Shown: positions 22,731-30,132, counted from the stretch's first letter. The stretch: 32,566 nt of DNA from a virus (IMGVR_UViG_3300042691_010833:1-32566), one strand, 5' to 3'. Notes: generated by a model not told the origin, from the letters alone. Translations and numbers: made by a program.

Positions 22731-24788
22731 TTATCTCGCGTTAGGAGGGGCCATTTCTGGATTTGGTAATAGATTTGGGTCTACTGGAGGCAAATTCGGC
22801 ATATTAACACCCTGTTCAACTCCCGGTCCTTCTAGTTGCATACCGGTAGCATCAGGGGTAGGGGTTACTCCTGCTTGTCCCTCTTGTGGCGGTGCCATTG
22901 GTCCTTGCGGTGCCTGTGTAGCATCACCCGGAGGAGGAACCTGCGGAGCTAGGGATTGTTGTCCTAGTAGAGCTAGGAGATTTGGATCGCCAGTTTGTAG
23001 GAGTGTAATATGTTCTTGAATGTGACCTAGTGTACGCTGAACAAGAGAGGCATCCTTACGGAGATCAGGGTCTTGTAGGACTTTCCTGTGCTCTAGGATG
23101 TGCTGTTTATGGTCATCGATAATGGTGACAGGCGGAATCTCACCTTCGGTCAAACTCTCGTTTTCACGACGGATAAGGTCAAGTTCGTCCTGAATGTCTT
23201 CGGTAACTGCATCTAGGCGACCAGTATTAAGAACCTGCATGAGTTGATTTGGGTTCTTGATGATCTGGTACTGCATCATCTGTTGTGCAAGTTCCATACG
23301 ACCGGCAATAGTTCTTGCAAGAGGATTGCCTACGTCTACGAACACACGAGTAATTTTGGAGATATCCTCACCAATAAACTCTTTTAGTTCTGTACGGTTA
23401 GTCTTACCGACGATTGCAATCATGCGGGGAGCAGTTGCGTAATCCTGTAGTAGCTTGATAATCGCTGTACCAACGTCTTCAACAAGTGCAATATAAGACT
23501 GTTGTAGACCGGACATGAACTGAAGTGCCATTGACTGAACGAGCGCAAGTGCTGCACCTGTCTTTAGGCTTGCTTCTGGATTACCGCGAGCTACGCTGTT
23601 AACACCTGAGATTGTTTCAGCAACACGCTCAAGCATCTGTAGGAAGTTAAAGATTTCAGCAGGAGTGTGGAGTAGCTCTAGAACTTCAGGCTTCTCCATG
23701 CTTTCGATTAGGTTCAAGCCGCCAGCCAAGCTACTAACGTTGAGGTTGCTACCGGGCTTAACCCAAAAGTTTTGTACACCGGAAGAATTCTGGTTAGTGA
23801 GAATGGTGCTGTAAAGCGAATTGATTGCTTCCTGAATGGGAAGAATGTCGAATAGTGGTGTATATGCATGTGGACTTCCTAGAATCTCACCAGCGGAGAT
23901 ACGGAAGATTGGCATTACGCGATAGGGGAGGCCAATATCCTGAAGAACAATGCTTTCTTCAAGGAATAGCATATAGCGACCGTTAGGTAGGGCATCGGTA
24001 CGCTTATGATAGAATTCGTAAACTGGAACGTCATCGGTTTCTTCTAGCTGATTGCTGATACCTAGACGATAACGGTAAATATCTGATTTTGTTTTGAGAT
24101 TCTTAATCTCGTCAGCAAGTTCTGGATACTTTACAGCAAGATCGAACTTGTTCTTAAAAGTTCTAACAAGATACCAGTCTTGATGGTGATTTTCTTTTGT
24201 ACCATCAAACATTACGTCGAAAGGCGAAAGGTTTGAAAACTCAATGTCGCCTTCATAGATCGGACGTTCTGGATCAGGTTCACCGGTAGCCTCATCCTCG
24301 AAGTAATCATATACTTCTCCGGTTGTGGCGTTCCACTCCAACTTGATAAAACCGGCACCCAAAACAACTGCATGTTCTACAGCGGTCTTGAGATACTTTT
24401 CAAGACGCTTTTCGCGCATATAGTAGTCTAGAATGCCGGTCGCTAGTTTCGTTTGGGAGATTGACTTATAGTCGGTATTAATTGCCCTAGCTTCCATTGT
24501 AGGGCGGTTGGAGGTCGTCATTGTGATGATATGACTTGCGAGGTTACGAAGGTGATTGACTGGAAGCTGTACGAGTTCGCCTTCTTCACCTGTAAAAGTA
24601 ATCTTGTGACCATCGGATACATCTTTGTAGTATGCGCCGTGATAACTTGACCACATTGTTCTTAGCTTTTCAAGATAACCAGTTGATTCTAAATTAATAG
24701 TCCAACTATCAGCTTTAGCTAAAAGAACAGATGCGGTTTTTGAACCTTCGTCTAATGCAAAATATTCTTGATTTGTTTCTTTTGACAT
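22731..24788 (-). CDS. Portal protein (P22-like)
   Basis: A 685-residue protein close in length to long podovirus portals such as P22 gp1 (725). Features are the N-terminal WSSYHGAYYKDVSDG and NHLRNLASHIITMTTSNRPT segments, the wing and clip region (SPFDVMFDGTKENHHQDW), and SGVNSVARGNPEASLKTGAA before the long helices near residue 400. A Pro/Gln/Gly-rich, probably disordered tail fills residues from about 600. Portals form the dodecameric DNA gate at one capsid vertex. The upstream HNH gene ends 3 bases before the ATG and has displaced the promoter; no strong SD remains. Its place after TerL supports the call. Confidence 0.92.
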   Translation of the reverse strand: MSKETNQEYFALDEGSKTASVLLAKADSWTINLESTGYLEKLRTMWSSYHGAYYKDVSDGHKITFTGEEGELVQLPVNHLRNLASHIITMTTSNRPTMEARAINTDYKSISQTKLATGILDYYMREKRLEKYLKTAVEHAVVLGAGFIKLEWNATTGEVYDYFEDEATGEPDPERPIYEGDIEFSNLSPFDVMFDGTKENHHQDWYLVRTFKNKFDLAVKYPELADEIKNLKTKSDIYRYRLGISNQLEETDDVPVYEFYHKRTDALPNGRYMLFLEESIVLQDIGLPYRVMPIFRISAGEILGSPHAYTPLFDILPIQEAINSLYSTILTNQNSSGVQNFWVKPGSNLNVSSLAGGLNLIESMEKPEVLELLHTPAEIFNFLQMLERVAETISGVNSVARGNPEASLKTGAALALVQSMALQFMSGLQQSYIALVEDVGTAIIKLLQDYATAPRMIAIVGKTNRTELKEFIGEDISKITRVFVDVGNPLARTIAGRMELAQQMMQYQIIKNPNQLMQVLNTGRLDAVTEDIQDELDLIRRENESLTEGEIPPVTIIDDHKQHILEHRKVLQDPDLRKDASLVQRTLGHIQEHITLLQTGDPNLLALLGQQSLAPQVPPPGDATQAPQGPMAPPQEGQAGVTPTPDATGMQLEGPGVEQGVNMPNLPPVDPNLLPNPEMAPPNAR

Positions 24789-24791
24789 AAG

Positions 24792-25286
24792 TTAGATTTC
24801 CACATGGGACCAGCATCGTCCGCTTTTAATATTTCTAATTGTGATACGACTTACATTGTATTTTTTTGCAAGTAGACGTTCACTATTGCTAAAAATTTCA
24901 GCTTTAATTAGTTTTACAACTTCTTCATTCAATTTCGCACCAATAAGTTTGCTACCTTTTTTGCGTAAATTTGTAATGTAAGAATGTTTTACATTTTCAG
25001 ACGGAGTTACCCATTCAAGGTTACTTAAACGATTATCTAACTTATTGCCGTTTTTATGGTTTACTTCAAATTCTTGAGTTTTGTAACCTAAAAAAGATTC
25101 AGCAACTAAACGATGAACACTAAACGCTTTATTACGTTTGATTGTGTTTGTATAAAGACCAATTCTGAAGTAACCGTTTCTTTCAGATGGAGTTAAAATT
25201 TGCAAAGTTACTTTATTGCGAACGCGACCAGAGTCACTCACTTGGTATTTGCCTTCGTAATTAATAATATCCTTCCAAATTTCCAT
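24792..25286 (-). CDS. HNH homing endonuclease 3 (NUMOD4-HNH-HTH)
   Basis: A 164-residue free-standing endonuclease. Residues 1-30 are a NUMOD4 module (EIWKDIINYEGKYQVSDSGR). Residues 55-95 are the HNH core (FSVHRLVAESFLG, FEVNHKNGNKLDN, LSNLEWVTPSEN). Residues 117-160 are a helix-turn-helix DNA-binding end (KLNEEVVKLIKAEIF, LAKKYNVSRITIRNIKSG). It belongs to a different subfamily from HNH 1 and 2. It starts 9 bases after late motif copy 6 with SD GGAG and is inserted between TerL and portal, so it takes the position of first gene after the promoter. Confidence 0.94.
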   Translation of the reverse strand: MEIWKDIINYEGKYQVSDSGRVRNKVTLQILTPSERNGYFRIGLYTNTIKRNKAFSVHRLVAESFLGYKTQEFEVNHKNGNKLDNRLSNLEWVTPSENVKHSYITNLRKKGSKLIGAKLNEEVVKLIKAEIFSNSERLLAKKYNVSRITIRNIKSGRCWSHVEI

Positions 25287-25295
25287 GAAATCTCC

Positions 25296-25311
25296 TATAA
25301 TAAGTTGTTAA
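25296..25311 (-). promoter_or_regulatory. Late motif copy 6 (putative phage promoter)
   Basis: The minus strand reads TTAACAACTTATTATA, one mismatch from consensus, followed by GGAGATTTC. It lies 2 bases after the TerL stop and 9 bases before the HNH 3 ATG; the GGAG also serves as SD. Confidence 0.65.
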
Positions 25312-25313
25312 AC

Positions 25314-26753
25314 TTATTTTATATTCAGAATTTTCTTTAGGTTGGAAAGGTTGGTGTTTTGAACCGGGTTAGTTTGATAGAAAATATTCTGACCCTTAGC
25401 CAATGCCCAACCGGGGGGATAGGGATTATGGGTAAAGTCAACGTTACGAACTAGGTACTTTAATGAGTCAATAGCGTCGAAGTGACCATTGTCGCCTGAA
25501 CGCTCATAGGAAGACTTGGATTTATTCCAAACGCCTGTCTCTAAATGTCTAATAAGATTAGTACATCTTGGGTTAATGATAATATGCTCATCCTTCAGCA
25601 TGATCCTCATGTTATTAAGAGCGGCATCGGCATCGTCTTTGCGTGTAGGATAGAATACAAGATTGTGTAGACGGTACAAGTCGTTAATAAGAATTAGGTT
25701 ATTATCACTTACACGCTTGTAAGGTTCGCGCATTTCGCCGCTGAATGGATTGGAAAAGGACTTCTCTTCCTTTTGTTTGATACCTTCGGCTAGAGCCTGT
25801 GTAGTAAACTGCTGACCATTAATAACAAGTTCATCTTCGATGACGAGTTTGTTCTTTCTAAAATCAAAGTATGCAAACAAGACTACGGTCAAGTCTTTCA
25901 TACCAACGTCCATTGCGACGTAACCATCAAAGAACGGAGGCTTTTCCCATTCCTTAACGATTTTAGATTTAAGTTCCTCATCGAATTCTGGTACAACTGC
26001 GCGAGTAGCGTCTGTAATAATTTGTGCCATGTACTCTCGCCTAAAGTTTACACTGGAGTAACCGCCAGCACCTTTGGCAAGAATATCAATATCTTCTTTC
26101 GACAGTCGAGGGTTATCGAACACGTTCTTTGTCGAGAAGGCATTCTCAGCTCTAGCCTGATTGATAAAGAATACGAACTGGTGCGAAGAAGACTTGGGAG
26201 GAGTTGAGCAAAGGATGATCTTTCCCTTGGTTAGCGTAGTCGTGGGGAGAAGAATTGAGTTTACGATATACTCTAGGTCGCTTTCAACGAATCCTGCCTC
26301 ATCGATGATACATAGGTCTGCGTTACTACCGCGAACCGATTCGGCACGACCTGCGTCACATCCTGCAAACTGGATTTGTGATCCTGTGCTTGGGAAGAAC
26401 CAAATACCTTGAGCCGATTTCTCAATCGGTCTAAGTTCTTCTGGACAGCTTGCTGTAACTTCGCGCATCAACGGTCTAATGTTTCGCTTAACGTCTGTTT
26501 GTTTAGGCTGGAGGAACTTTACTACACAATTCTTACGTTGAAGACACAATTCCGTAGCAATTACAACCAGCAGGTAAGATTTACCGATACGGCGTGAACA
26601 CGACCACACCAGAGTTTTACCTTTATAACCTAGATACTGATTATACAACTCTAGTTGGTTAGAATCTAGAAGAAACTTGAGGTTCGCCTTGCGCCAAAGT
26701 ATGTTCCGCGCTTCTTCGGGACTGATTTGTGGCAATTCATCAGGGCTACTCAT
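25314..26753 (-). CDS. terL: Terminase large subunit
   Basis: A 479-residue packaging ATPase-nuclease. Walker A is SCSRRIGKSY (51-60), Walker B is LCIIDEAG (147-154) with Asp151 and Glu152, and the coupling motif is CSTPP (182-186). The C-terminal RNase-H-like nuclease starts at YVAMDVGMKDLT with Asp282; the late acidic residues are in HFDAIDSLKY (Asp426, Asp429). The length is normal. The enzyme cuts concatemeric DNA and pumps it into the prohead through the portal. Its ATG overlaps the stop of the zinc-ribbon gene, and late motif copy 6 follows the stop directly. Confidence 0.96.
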   Translation of the reverse strand: MSSPDELPQISPEEARNILWRKANLKFLLDSNQLELYNQYLGYKGKTLVWSCSRRIGKSYLLVVIATELCLQRKNCVVKFLQPKQTDVKRNIRPLMREVTASCPEELRPIEKSAQGIWFFPSTGSQIQFAGCDAGRAESVRGSNADLCIIDEAGFVESDLEYIVNSILLPTTTLTKGKIILCSTPPKSSSHQFVFFINQARAENAFSTKNVFDNPRLSKEDIDILAKGAGGYSSVNFRREYMAQIITDATRAVVPEFDEELKSKIVKEWEKPPFFDGYVAMDVGMKDLTVVLFAYFDFRKNKLVIEDELVINGQQFTTQALAEGIKQKEEKSFSNPFSGEMREPYKRVSDNNLILINDLYRLHNLVFYPTRKDDADAALNNMRIMLKDEHIIINPRCTNLIRHLETGVWNKSKSSYERSGDNGHFDAIDSLKYLVRNVDFTHNPYPPGWALAKGQNIFYQTNPVQNTNLSNLKKILNIK

Positions 26754-26901
26754 ATCTCTTCTTGTTTTCTTCTTTAGTGATGCAAAATCCGCAAAACTCG
26801 CATTTCAACCAGTTGTGTTGCTCGTCGTGCTGACAAAGAAGTGCTACATGACAATGGGGACAGATATTTCGAGCTAACGATTTATCTGACTCCTTACTCA
26901 T
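26746..26901 (-). CDS. Zinc-ribbon peptide between the terminase genes (51 aa)
   Basis: A 51-residue frame from ATG 26899-26901 to TAG 26746-26748. It contains ICPHCHVALLCQHD and WLKCEFCGF, two CxxC pairs about 18 residues apart with extra Cys/His between, a zinc ribbon. It overlaps the preceding stop by 8 bases and the TerL start by 8 bases, so translation is coupled. It lacks an SD of its own. It may be a DNA-binding accessory to packaging; no family is recognised. Confidence 0.7.
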   Translation of the reverse strand: MSKESDKSLARNICPHCHVALLCQHDEQHNWLKCEFCGFCITKEENKKRYE

Positions 26902-27313
26902 CTTTGGGTCCAATACGAGCTAGTTTGAGCAACTCATCCTCGGAATAATCCTTTTTGTGTTTAGCAGTACCGTTAATGGTTGTGGGTTCGTTTGAGAGTA
27001 ACTTTTTGTTTTTAATAAGCAAATCCAGAACCTTCACTTCTTCCAGAGTGAGTTCTTTCTGTAGAGCGCGGTTCTGTAGAATGTCAATCTGTGCTTCAAC
27101 AATGCATAGTTCTGGACTTTTAATGATACGTTCGGTTTTACCGACGAGGGGAGTCATCGAAGCTAACATCTGTTGGAGATGTGTAATCTCTTCTTCCAGC
27201 TTGTTGATCTTTTCAACAGAAGCCTGTAGAGCTAGGTACTGTGCATTGGTGTATGCAACTAGTTCCTTATTGCTTTTAAACTTTTTTCCGTCAATCGTAA
27301 TAATCTCTGCCAT
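26894..27313 (-). CDS. Probable terminase small subunit
   Basis: A 139-residue helical protein. Residues 1-16 (AEIITIDGKKFKSNKELV) form a short lead. Residues about 25-55 form a coiled coil (SVEKINKLEEEITHLQQMLA). The segment IVEAQIDILQNRALQKELTL followed by EEVKVLDLLIKNKKLL is a helical hairpin typical of small terminase-like proteins. The call rests mainly on position upstream of TerL and this helical layout; no clear helix-turn-helix is visible. The SD AGGT lies within the previous gene's last codons. Confidence 0.6.
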   Translation of the reverse strand: MAEIITIDGKKFKSNKELVAYTNAQYLALQASVEKINKLEEEITHLQQMLASMTPLVGKTERIIKSPELCIVEAQIDILQNRALQKELTLEEVKVLDLLIKNKKLLSNEPTTINGTAKHKKDYSEDELLKLARIGPKDE

Positions 27314-27315
27314 AT

Positions 27316-27567
27316 TTACCTACCTTTGATAAGTACGGCACCAACCTTAGTTTCGGTTTTAGATGCTTTGTCTTCTACCGACGCAAGGCGGTCTAGAATG
27401 TCCTGATTGACTCTTGGTTCTTTTTTGGATTCGATATGTAGGTATAGCCCGTAAACACCAGAAAGCGAGAGAATCGCAAGGGCATCCCCGATGGACGCAC
27501 CTGTAATAAGAAGGCGAGCTACAAATAGAGATAATAACATCTCAATGAGTGATTTTGGCTGTAACAT
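27316..27567 (-). CDS. Small membrane protein with coiled-coil tail (83 aa)
   Basis: First gene of the leftward block. Residues about 8-45 are hydrophobic and can form two short helices (IEMLLSLFVARLLITG, GDALAILSLSGVYGLYL). Residues 46-83 are charged and helical (ILDRLASVEDKASKTETKVG). It could be a holin or an assembly protein at the membrane; this layout alone cannot decide. The SD AAAGGAT precedes the ATG. It is transcribed from a leader of about 135 bases after late motif copy 7. Confidence 0.75.
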   Translation of the reverse strand: MLQPKSLIEMLLSLFVARLLITGASIGDALAILSLSGVYGLYLHIESKKEPRVNQDILDRLASVEDKASKTETKVGAVLIKGR

Positions 27568-27598
27568 TGTCCAATCCTTTTAGGGTATGGTCTTTTTG

Positions 27599-27617
27599 TC
27601 ATCCCATTTGGGGTAGA
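27599..27617 (-). promoter_or_regulatory. Leader element shared with 14368-14385
   Basis: The minus strand reads TCTACCCCAAATGGGATGA, differing by a single added A from the copy before the scaffold gene. It lies about 31 bases before the ATG of the 83-aa gene. The surrounding leader also contains a short inverted repeat at 27664-27675 (CCCTA and TAGGG). Confidence 0.45.
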
Positions 27618-27703
27618 CTTAGGATTTTGAAGGTTTGCGTGAGCAGCTATTTTCTTTAAATTTCCCTATGTAGGGCCGTCTGCATTGCTTACTTCGGCTT
27701 CCT

Positions 27704-27719
27704 AATAATAAGTTGTTAA
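27704..27719 (-). promoter_or_regulatory. Late motif copy 7 (putative phage promoter)
   Basis: The minus strand reads TTAACAACTTATTATT followed by AGGAAGCC, two mismatches from consensus. It heads the packaging operon with a leader of about 135 bases and lies back to back with the rightward promoter region starting at 27723. Confidence 0.6.
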
Positions 27720-27722
27720 AAC

Positions 27723-27751
27723 TTGATTTACGGGTTTAAATAATGTAGTCT
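27723..27751 (+). promoter_or_regulatory. Weak sigma70-like promoter for the rightward operon
   Basis: -35 TTGATT, a 17-base spacer, -10 TAGTCT, then 6 bases to the ATG at 27758. The -35 and the spacing match the two better leaderless-type promoters at 9360 and 30122, but the -10 is poor. Start-site mapping would decide whether it is used. Confidence 0.3.
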
Positions 27752-27757
27752 TTAGAG

Positions 27758-28474
27758 ATGAGAATGATTCTTTTAGTCTTATCCCTCCTCTTTGTACCCT
27801 ATCCAACCCAAGCTGAACAAAAACTTATTAGAGTAGGCATCGTAGATACAGGGCTTGATCTCGCCGATCGTAGGTTCTTTAGTGTGTTGTGTAAAAATGG
27901 ACACAGGAACTTTGTTAACGATACTAACGATACATACGATTATCACGGCCACGGCACTCACGTTGCTGGTACGATTAAGAATCATTCAGGTAAAGGTAAC
28001 TTTTGTCTTGTCATCCTAAAATATTACGACAAAGACACAAACTTAATGTCTAACGTTTACAACTTCCGTAGAGCGATTCAACACGCTATTGACCTTAAAC
28101 TGGATATCGTAAACATCTCAGCAGGTGGTCCACAATTTGACGAGACTGAGTATTTACTACTGAAGCGAGCAAATAAGATTCGCTTTATTACCGCCGCTGG
28201 TAATGACAATCAAAATCTAGACATGCCGTACAATAAATTTTATCCGGCATCATATGGACTGCCTAATATTATTGTAGTGGGAGCACTTGAGGAATCTGGA
28301 TTCAAACTATCTACCAGTAACTATGGTGAAATTGTCAAACATTGGGAGATTGGTCAAAACATACATGCAGAATTACCTAATGAAAAGTTTGGATACCTTT
28401 CCGGCACCTCAATGGCAACAGCAGTCAAAACCGGCAAAATCATTAAGCTAATGCTAAATCGGAAATCACAATGA
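27758..28474 (+). CDS. Secreted subtilisin-like serine protease (S8)
   Basis: A 238-residue protein. Residues 1-19 are a signal peptide (MRMILLVLSLLFVPYPTQA). The catalytic triad is complete: Asp30 in IVDTGLD, His65 in HGHGTHVAG and Ser218 in SGTSMATA; the oxyanion Asn149 is in AAGNDN. The mature domain of about 219 residues is short for the family, and the catalytic core starts only ~5 residues after the signal peptide, so the usual inhibitor propeptide is absent. It is the first gene of the rightward operon and overlaps the next start by ATGA. It likely acts in the envelope or outside the cell; the substrate is unknown. The start could also be the second ATG, two codons on. Confidence 0.92.
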   Translation: MRMILLVLSLLFVPYPTQAEQKLIRVGIVDTGLDLADRRFFSVLCKNGHRNFVNDTNDTYDYHGHGTHVAGTIKNHSGKGNFCLVILKYYDKDTNLMSNVYNFRRAIQHAIDLKLDIVNISAGGPQFDETEYLLLKRANKIRFITAAGNDNQNLDMPYNKFYPASYGLPNIIVVGALEESGFKLSTSNYGEIVKHWEIGQNIHAELPNEKFGYLSGTSMATAVKTGKIIKLMLNRKSQ

Positions 28475-28806
28475 GTGCAGAATCAAGTAAGAAAAGTGGC
28501 TTTGTATTCTTAGTAGGAGAAGCCGATCCTCTTCTAGAGTCTTATCTAACTTCAGTATTTGACGAAGATACCGAACAAGACATTGAAGAAATCAAATTAG
28601 AAATGGAAGAAAAGAAGCTATTTACGCAAATATCGAAAATTAAGGTGTTACTATTTCCACTAGAGATTGTATTAACTTACATGTTTATGGATAAAAAATG
28701 GGTTACTGACAAAATTGAAGCAAACCGATTGTATTGGAACTTTCTAAGAGGAAAGATTACAATGGATCAGATGAAGCAGTCGCTTATTCGGATGATGGAG
28801 GTATAA
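28471..28806 (+). CDS. Hypothetical protein (111 aa)
   Basis: An acidic, helical protein with no family I recognise. The N-terminal half has FVFLVGEADPLLESYLTSVF and a Glu-rich stretch (DIEEIKLEMEEKKLF). The C-terminal half has KVLLFPLEIVLTYMFM, moderately hydrophobic but flanked by charges, and RMMEV at the end. Its ATG overlaps the protease stop (ATGA), so it is translationally coupled to it. Confidence 0.75.
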   Translation: MSAESSKKSGFVFLVGEADPLLESYLTSVFDEDTEQDIEEIKLEMEEKKLFTQISKIKVLLFPLEIVLTYMFMDKKWVTDKIEANRLYWNFLRGKITMDQMKQSLIRMMEV

Positions 28807-28809
28807 GGT

Positions 28810-28998
28810 ATGTTTATGGAAACACGTGAACTCGATTATCAGCAAGAGATTGACGAACTTAGAGCTAAAGTTAGTAAATTGGAAAAGCAACTAGAGGAAA
28901 AAGAATATCACCTTTCTCTACTGTCCGCAACCGTAGAAGATATGATTGATTTTGGTCGTGAAACACTTAGGAAAGTTAGACGAGGAATTGCAGTATGA
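28810..28998 (+). CDS. Small coiled-coil protein (62 aa)
   Basis: A 62-residue protein almost entirely coiled coil: YQQEIDELRAKVSKLEKQLE at 10-29, followed by LSLLSATVEDMIDFGRETLR. GGAGG lies 8 bases before the first ATG. It overlaps the next gene by ATGA. An oligomerising partner of a neighbour is plausible; the function is unknown. Confidence 0.72.
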   Translation: MFMETRELDYQQEIDELRAKVSKLEKQLEEKEYHLSLLSATVEDMIDFGRETLRKVRRGIAV

Positions 28999-29375
28999 AC
29001 ATTGGACTAAAACATCAGAACCCGGATAATCATCTCTTTGAACGTGGAACTCTTGCGGTCGTTCTTCCAGATAAGCATGTTCTTGAATCTATGGAACAAG
29101 AACTTCCTATCGATCTAGGTATCTCAATGGTACACCCAGACGATCAATTTGTAAAGAAGATCGGTAGGGACATTGCTATCGCAAGGCTTGAACCTAAAAC
29201 TGCACTTCTTCATGAAATTCAGCAACGAGGTACTCGTACTGTTTATCATATGTCGGTAATTGTTGAAAATCACAAAGAGATTCAACCCAAGCATCTGCTA
29301 ATTGAACTTGGTATCTCATTTGTTCCAGAAAGCGATCACACTCGTTTGGAATATGCGTTTTTTGGACACATTTGA
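28995..29375 (+). CDS. Hypothetical protein (126 aa)
   Basis: A soluble mixed alpha/beta protein (GTLAVVLPDKHVLESM, IDLGISMVHPDDQF, VYHMSVIVENHKEIQPKHLL). LGIS occurs twice (IDLGISMV and ELGISFV), hinting at an internal repeat. No known family or catalytic motif is recognised. It is coupled by ATGA to the coiled-coil gene. Confidence 0.72.
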   Translation: MNIGLKHQNPDNHLFERGTLAVVLPDKHVLESMEQELPIDLGISMVHPDDQFVKKIGRDIAIARLEPKTALLHEIQQRGTRTVYHMSVIVENHKEIQPKHLLIELGISFVPESDHTRLEYAFFGHI

Positions 29376-29385
29376 GGTAATTTGA

Positions 29386-29589
29386 ATGTTTGACGAATCG
29401 GACAATCCGTTTAAAAAAGGTGATCGAGTAATCGTATCTGACACCGAGTCACAGTTTCATAAGCTGAAGGGTACAGTCAAATACACCTTTGATATCTCAA
29501 CCGAAGTTCTGCTAGATAATAAAACAACTGTCGTAATTTGTTATAAAAGATTGCAAAAGTTGAAGAAAGTTAAAAAGAAAAAGAAATGA
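29386..29589 (+). CDS. Small SH3/KOW-like protein (67 aa)
   Basis: A 67-residue protein with the KOW-like run FKKGDRVIVSDTESQFHKLK followed by GTVKYTFDISTEVLLDNK and a basic end of lysines (KVKKKKK). The pattern suggests a small beta-barrel that binds nucleic acid; this is by resemblance only. The SD GAGGT lies 7 bases before the ATG. Confidence 0.7.
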   Translation: MFDESDNPFKKGDRVIVSDTESQFHKLKGTVKYTFDISTEVLLDNKTTVVICYKRLQKLKKVKKKKK

Positions 29590-29599
29590 TTTTAGCCGG

Positions 29600-29932
29600 A
29601 TGCGTACTTATCTTTCTCTTATTGCTCTTGTTTTCTTAATCTTCTGTAACGAAGCAGAGGGCAGAAATTACTCTGTCGCCTTAGATAAAGCAAGGAAGGC
29701 ACTTTACATCCAAAGTGGGATGAAGTCTGCCGTCAGAAAAGCAGAGAAAAGTGTGATGCGCGAATTAGAACACATTATCGAGGAATTTGAAATGAAAGAA
29801 GAAGTAGCTATTACGCTTTCTGCGTATTACATCTACTCTAAACGTCAGGTAATGTTTAAGTACCGTAATAATGTTTTTAAACTTAGTCCAAATTCGGTTC
29901 AACTGACATTTCCAATTGAATACACGAGGTAA
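29600..29932 (+). CDS. Secreted hypothetical protein (110 aa)
   Basis: Residues 1-21 form a signal peptide (MRTYLSLIALVFLIFCNEAEG). The mature part is helical and basic (YSVALDKARKALYIQSGMKS, SVMRELEHIIEEFEMKEEV), then beta (YYIYSKRQVMFKYRNNVFKL). Cys16 is within the signal region but does not sit in a clear lipobox. The start lacks an SD. It is one of three exported products of this operon, with the protease and the lipoprotein. Confidence 0.72.
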   Translation: MRTYLSLIALVFLIFCNEAEGRNYSVALDKARKALYIQSGMKSAVRKAEKSVMRELEHIIEEFEMKEEVAITLSAYYIYSKRQVMFKYRNNVFKLSPNSVQLTFPIEYTR

Positions 29933-29934
29933 AC

Positions 29935-30132
29935 ATGCTTAATTTTATTGTTACTCTAATTGCATCTATTGCAAAGACTACGATTGCTGCATATATCACC
30001 TACACTCTAGTGTTTAGTCTGACTTCTGATGAAAAACTAGCTATTACCGCATCCATTGTTGTTGCAATGCTAACTCCTAGCGTAAACGTTCAACAGGTAG
30101 AACATAAAAAGAGCAATTCTCTTGATGTTTAG
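29935..30132 (+). CDS. Two-helix membrane protein, holin-like (65 aa)
   Basis: A 65-residue protein with two hydrophobic segments (about 3-27, FIVTLIASIAKTTIAAYITY, and about 36-49, LAITASIVVAMLTP) and a polar C-terminus (QVEHKKSNSLDV). Size and layout are those of small holins that release the endolysin, but many phage membrane peptides look similar. The SD GAGG lies 5 bases before the ATG. It is far from the endolysin at 9620, so the pairing is uncertain. Confidence 0.65.
   Translation: MLNFIVTLIASIAKTTIAAYITYTLVFSLTSDEKLAITASIVVAMLTPSVNVQQVEHKKSNSLDV

Noticed and set aside
26677-26877. Plus-strand 66-aa frame opposite the start of TerL
   Set aside because: It is the complement of the TerL start and the zinc-ribbon gene, with no SD and no support from context.
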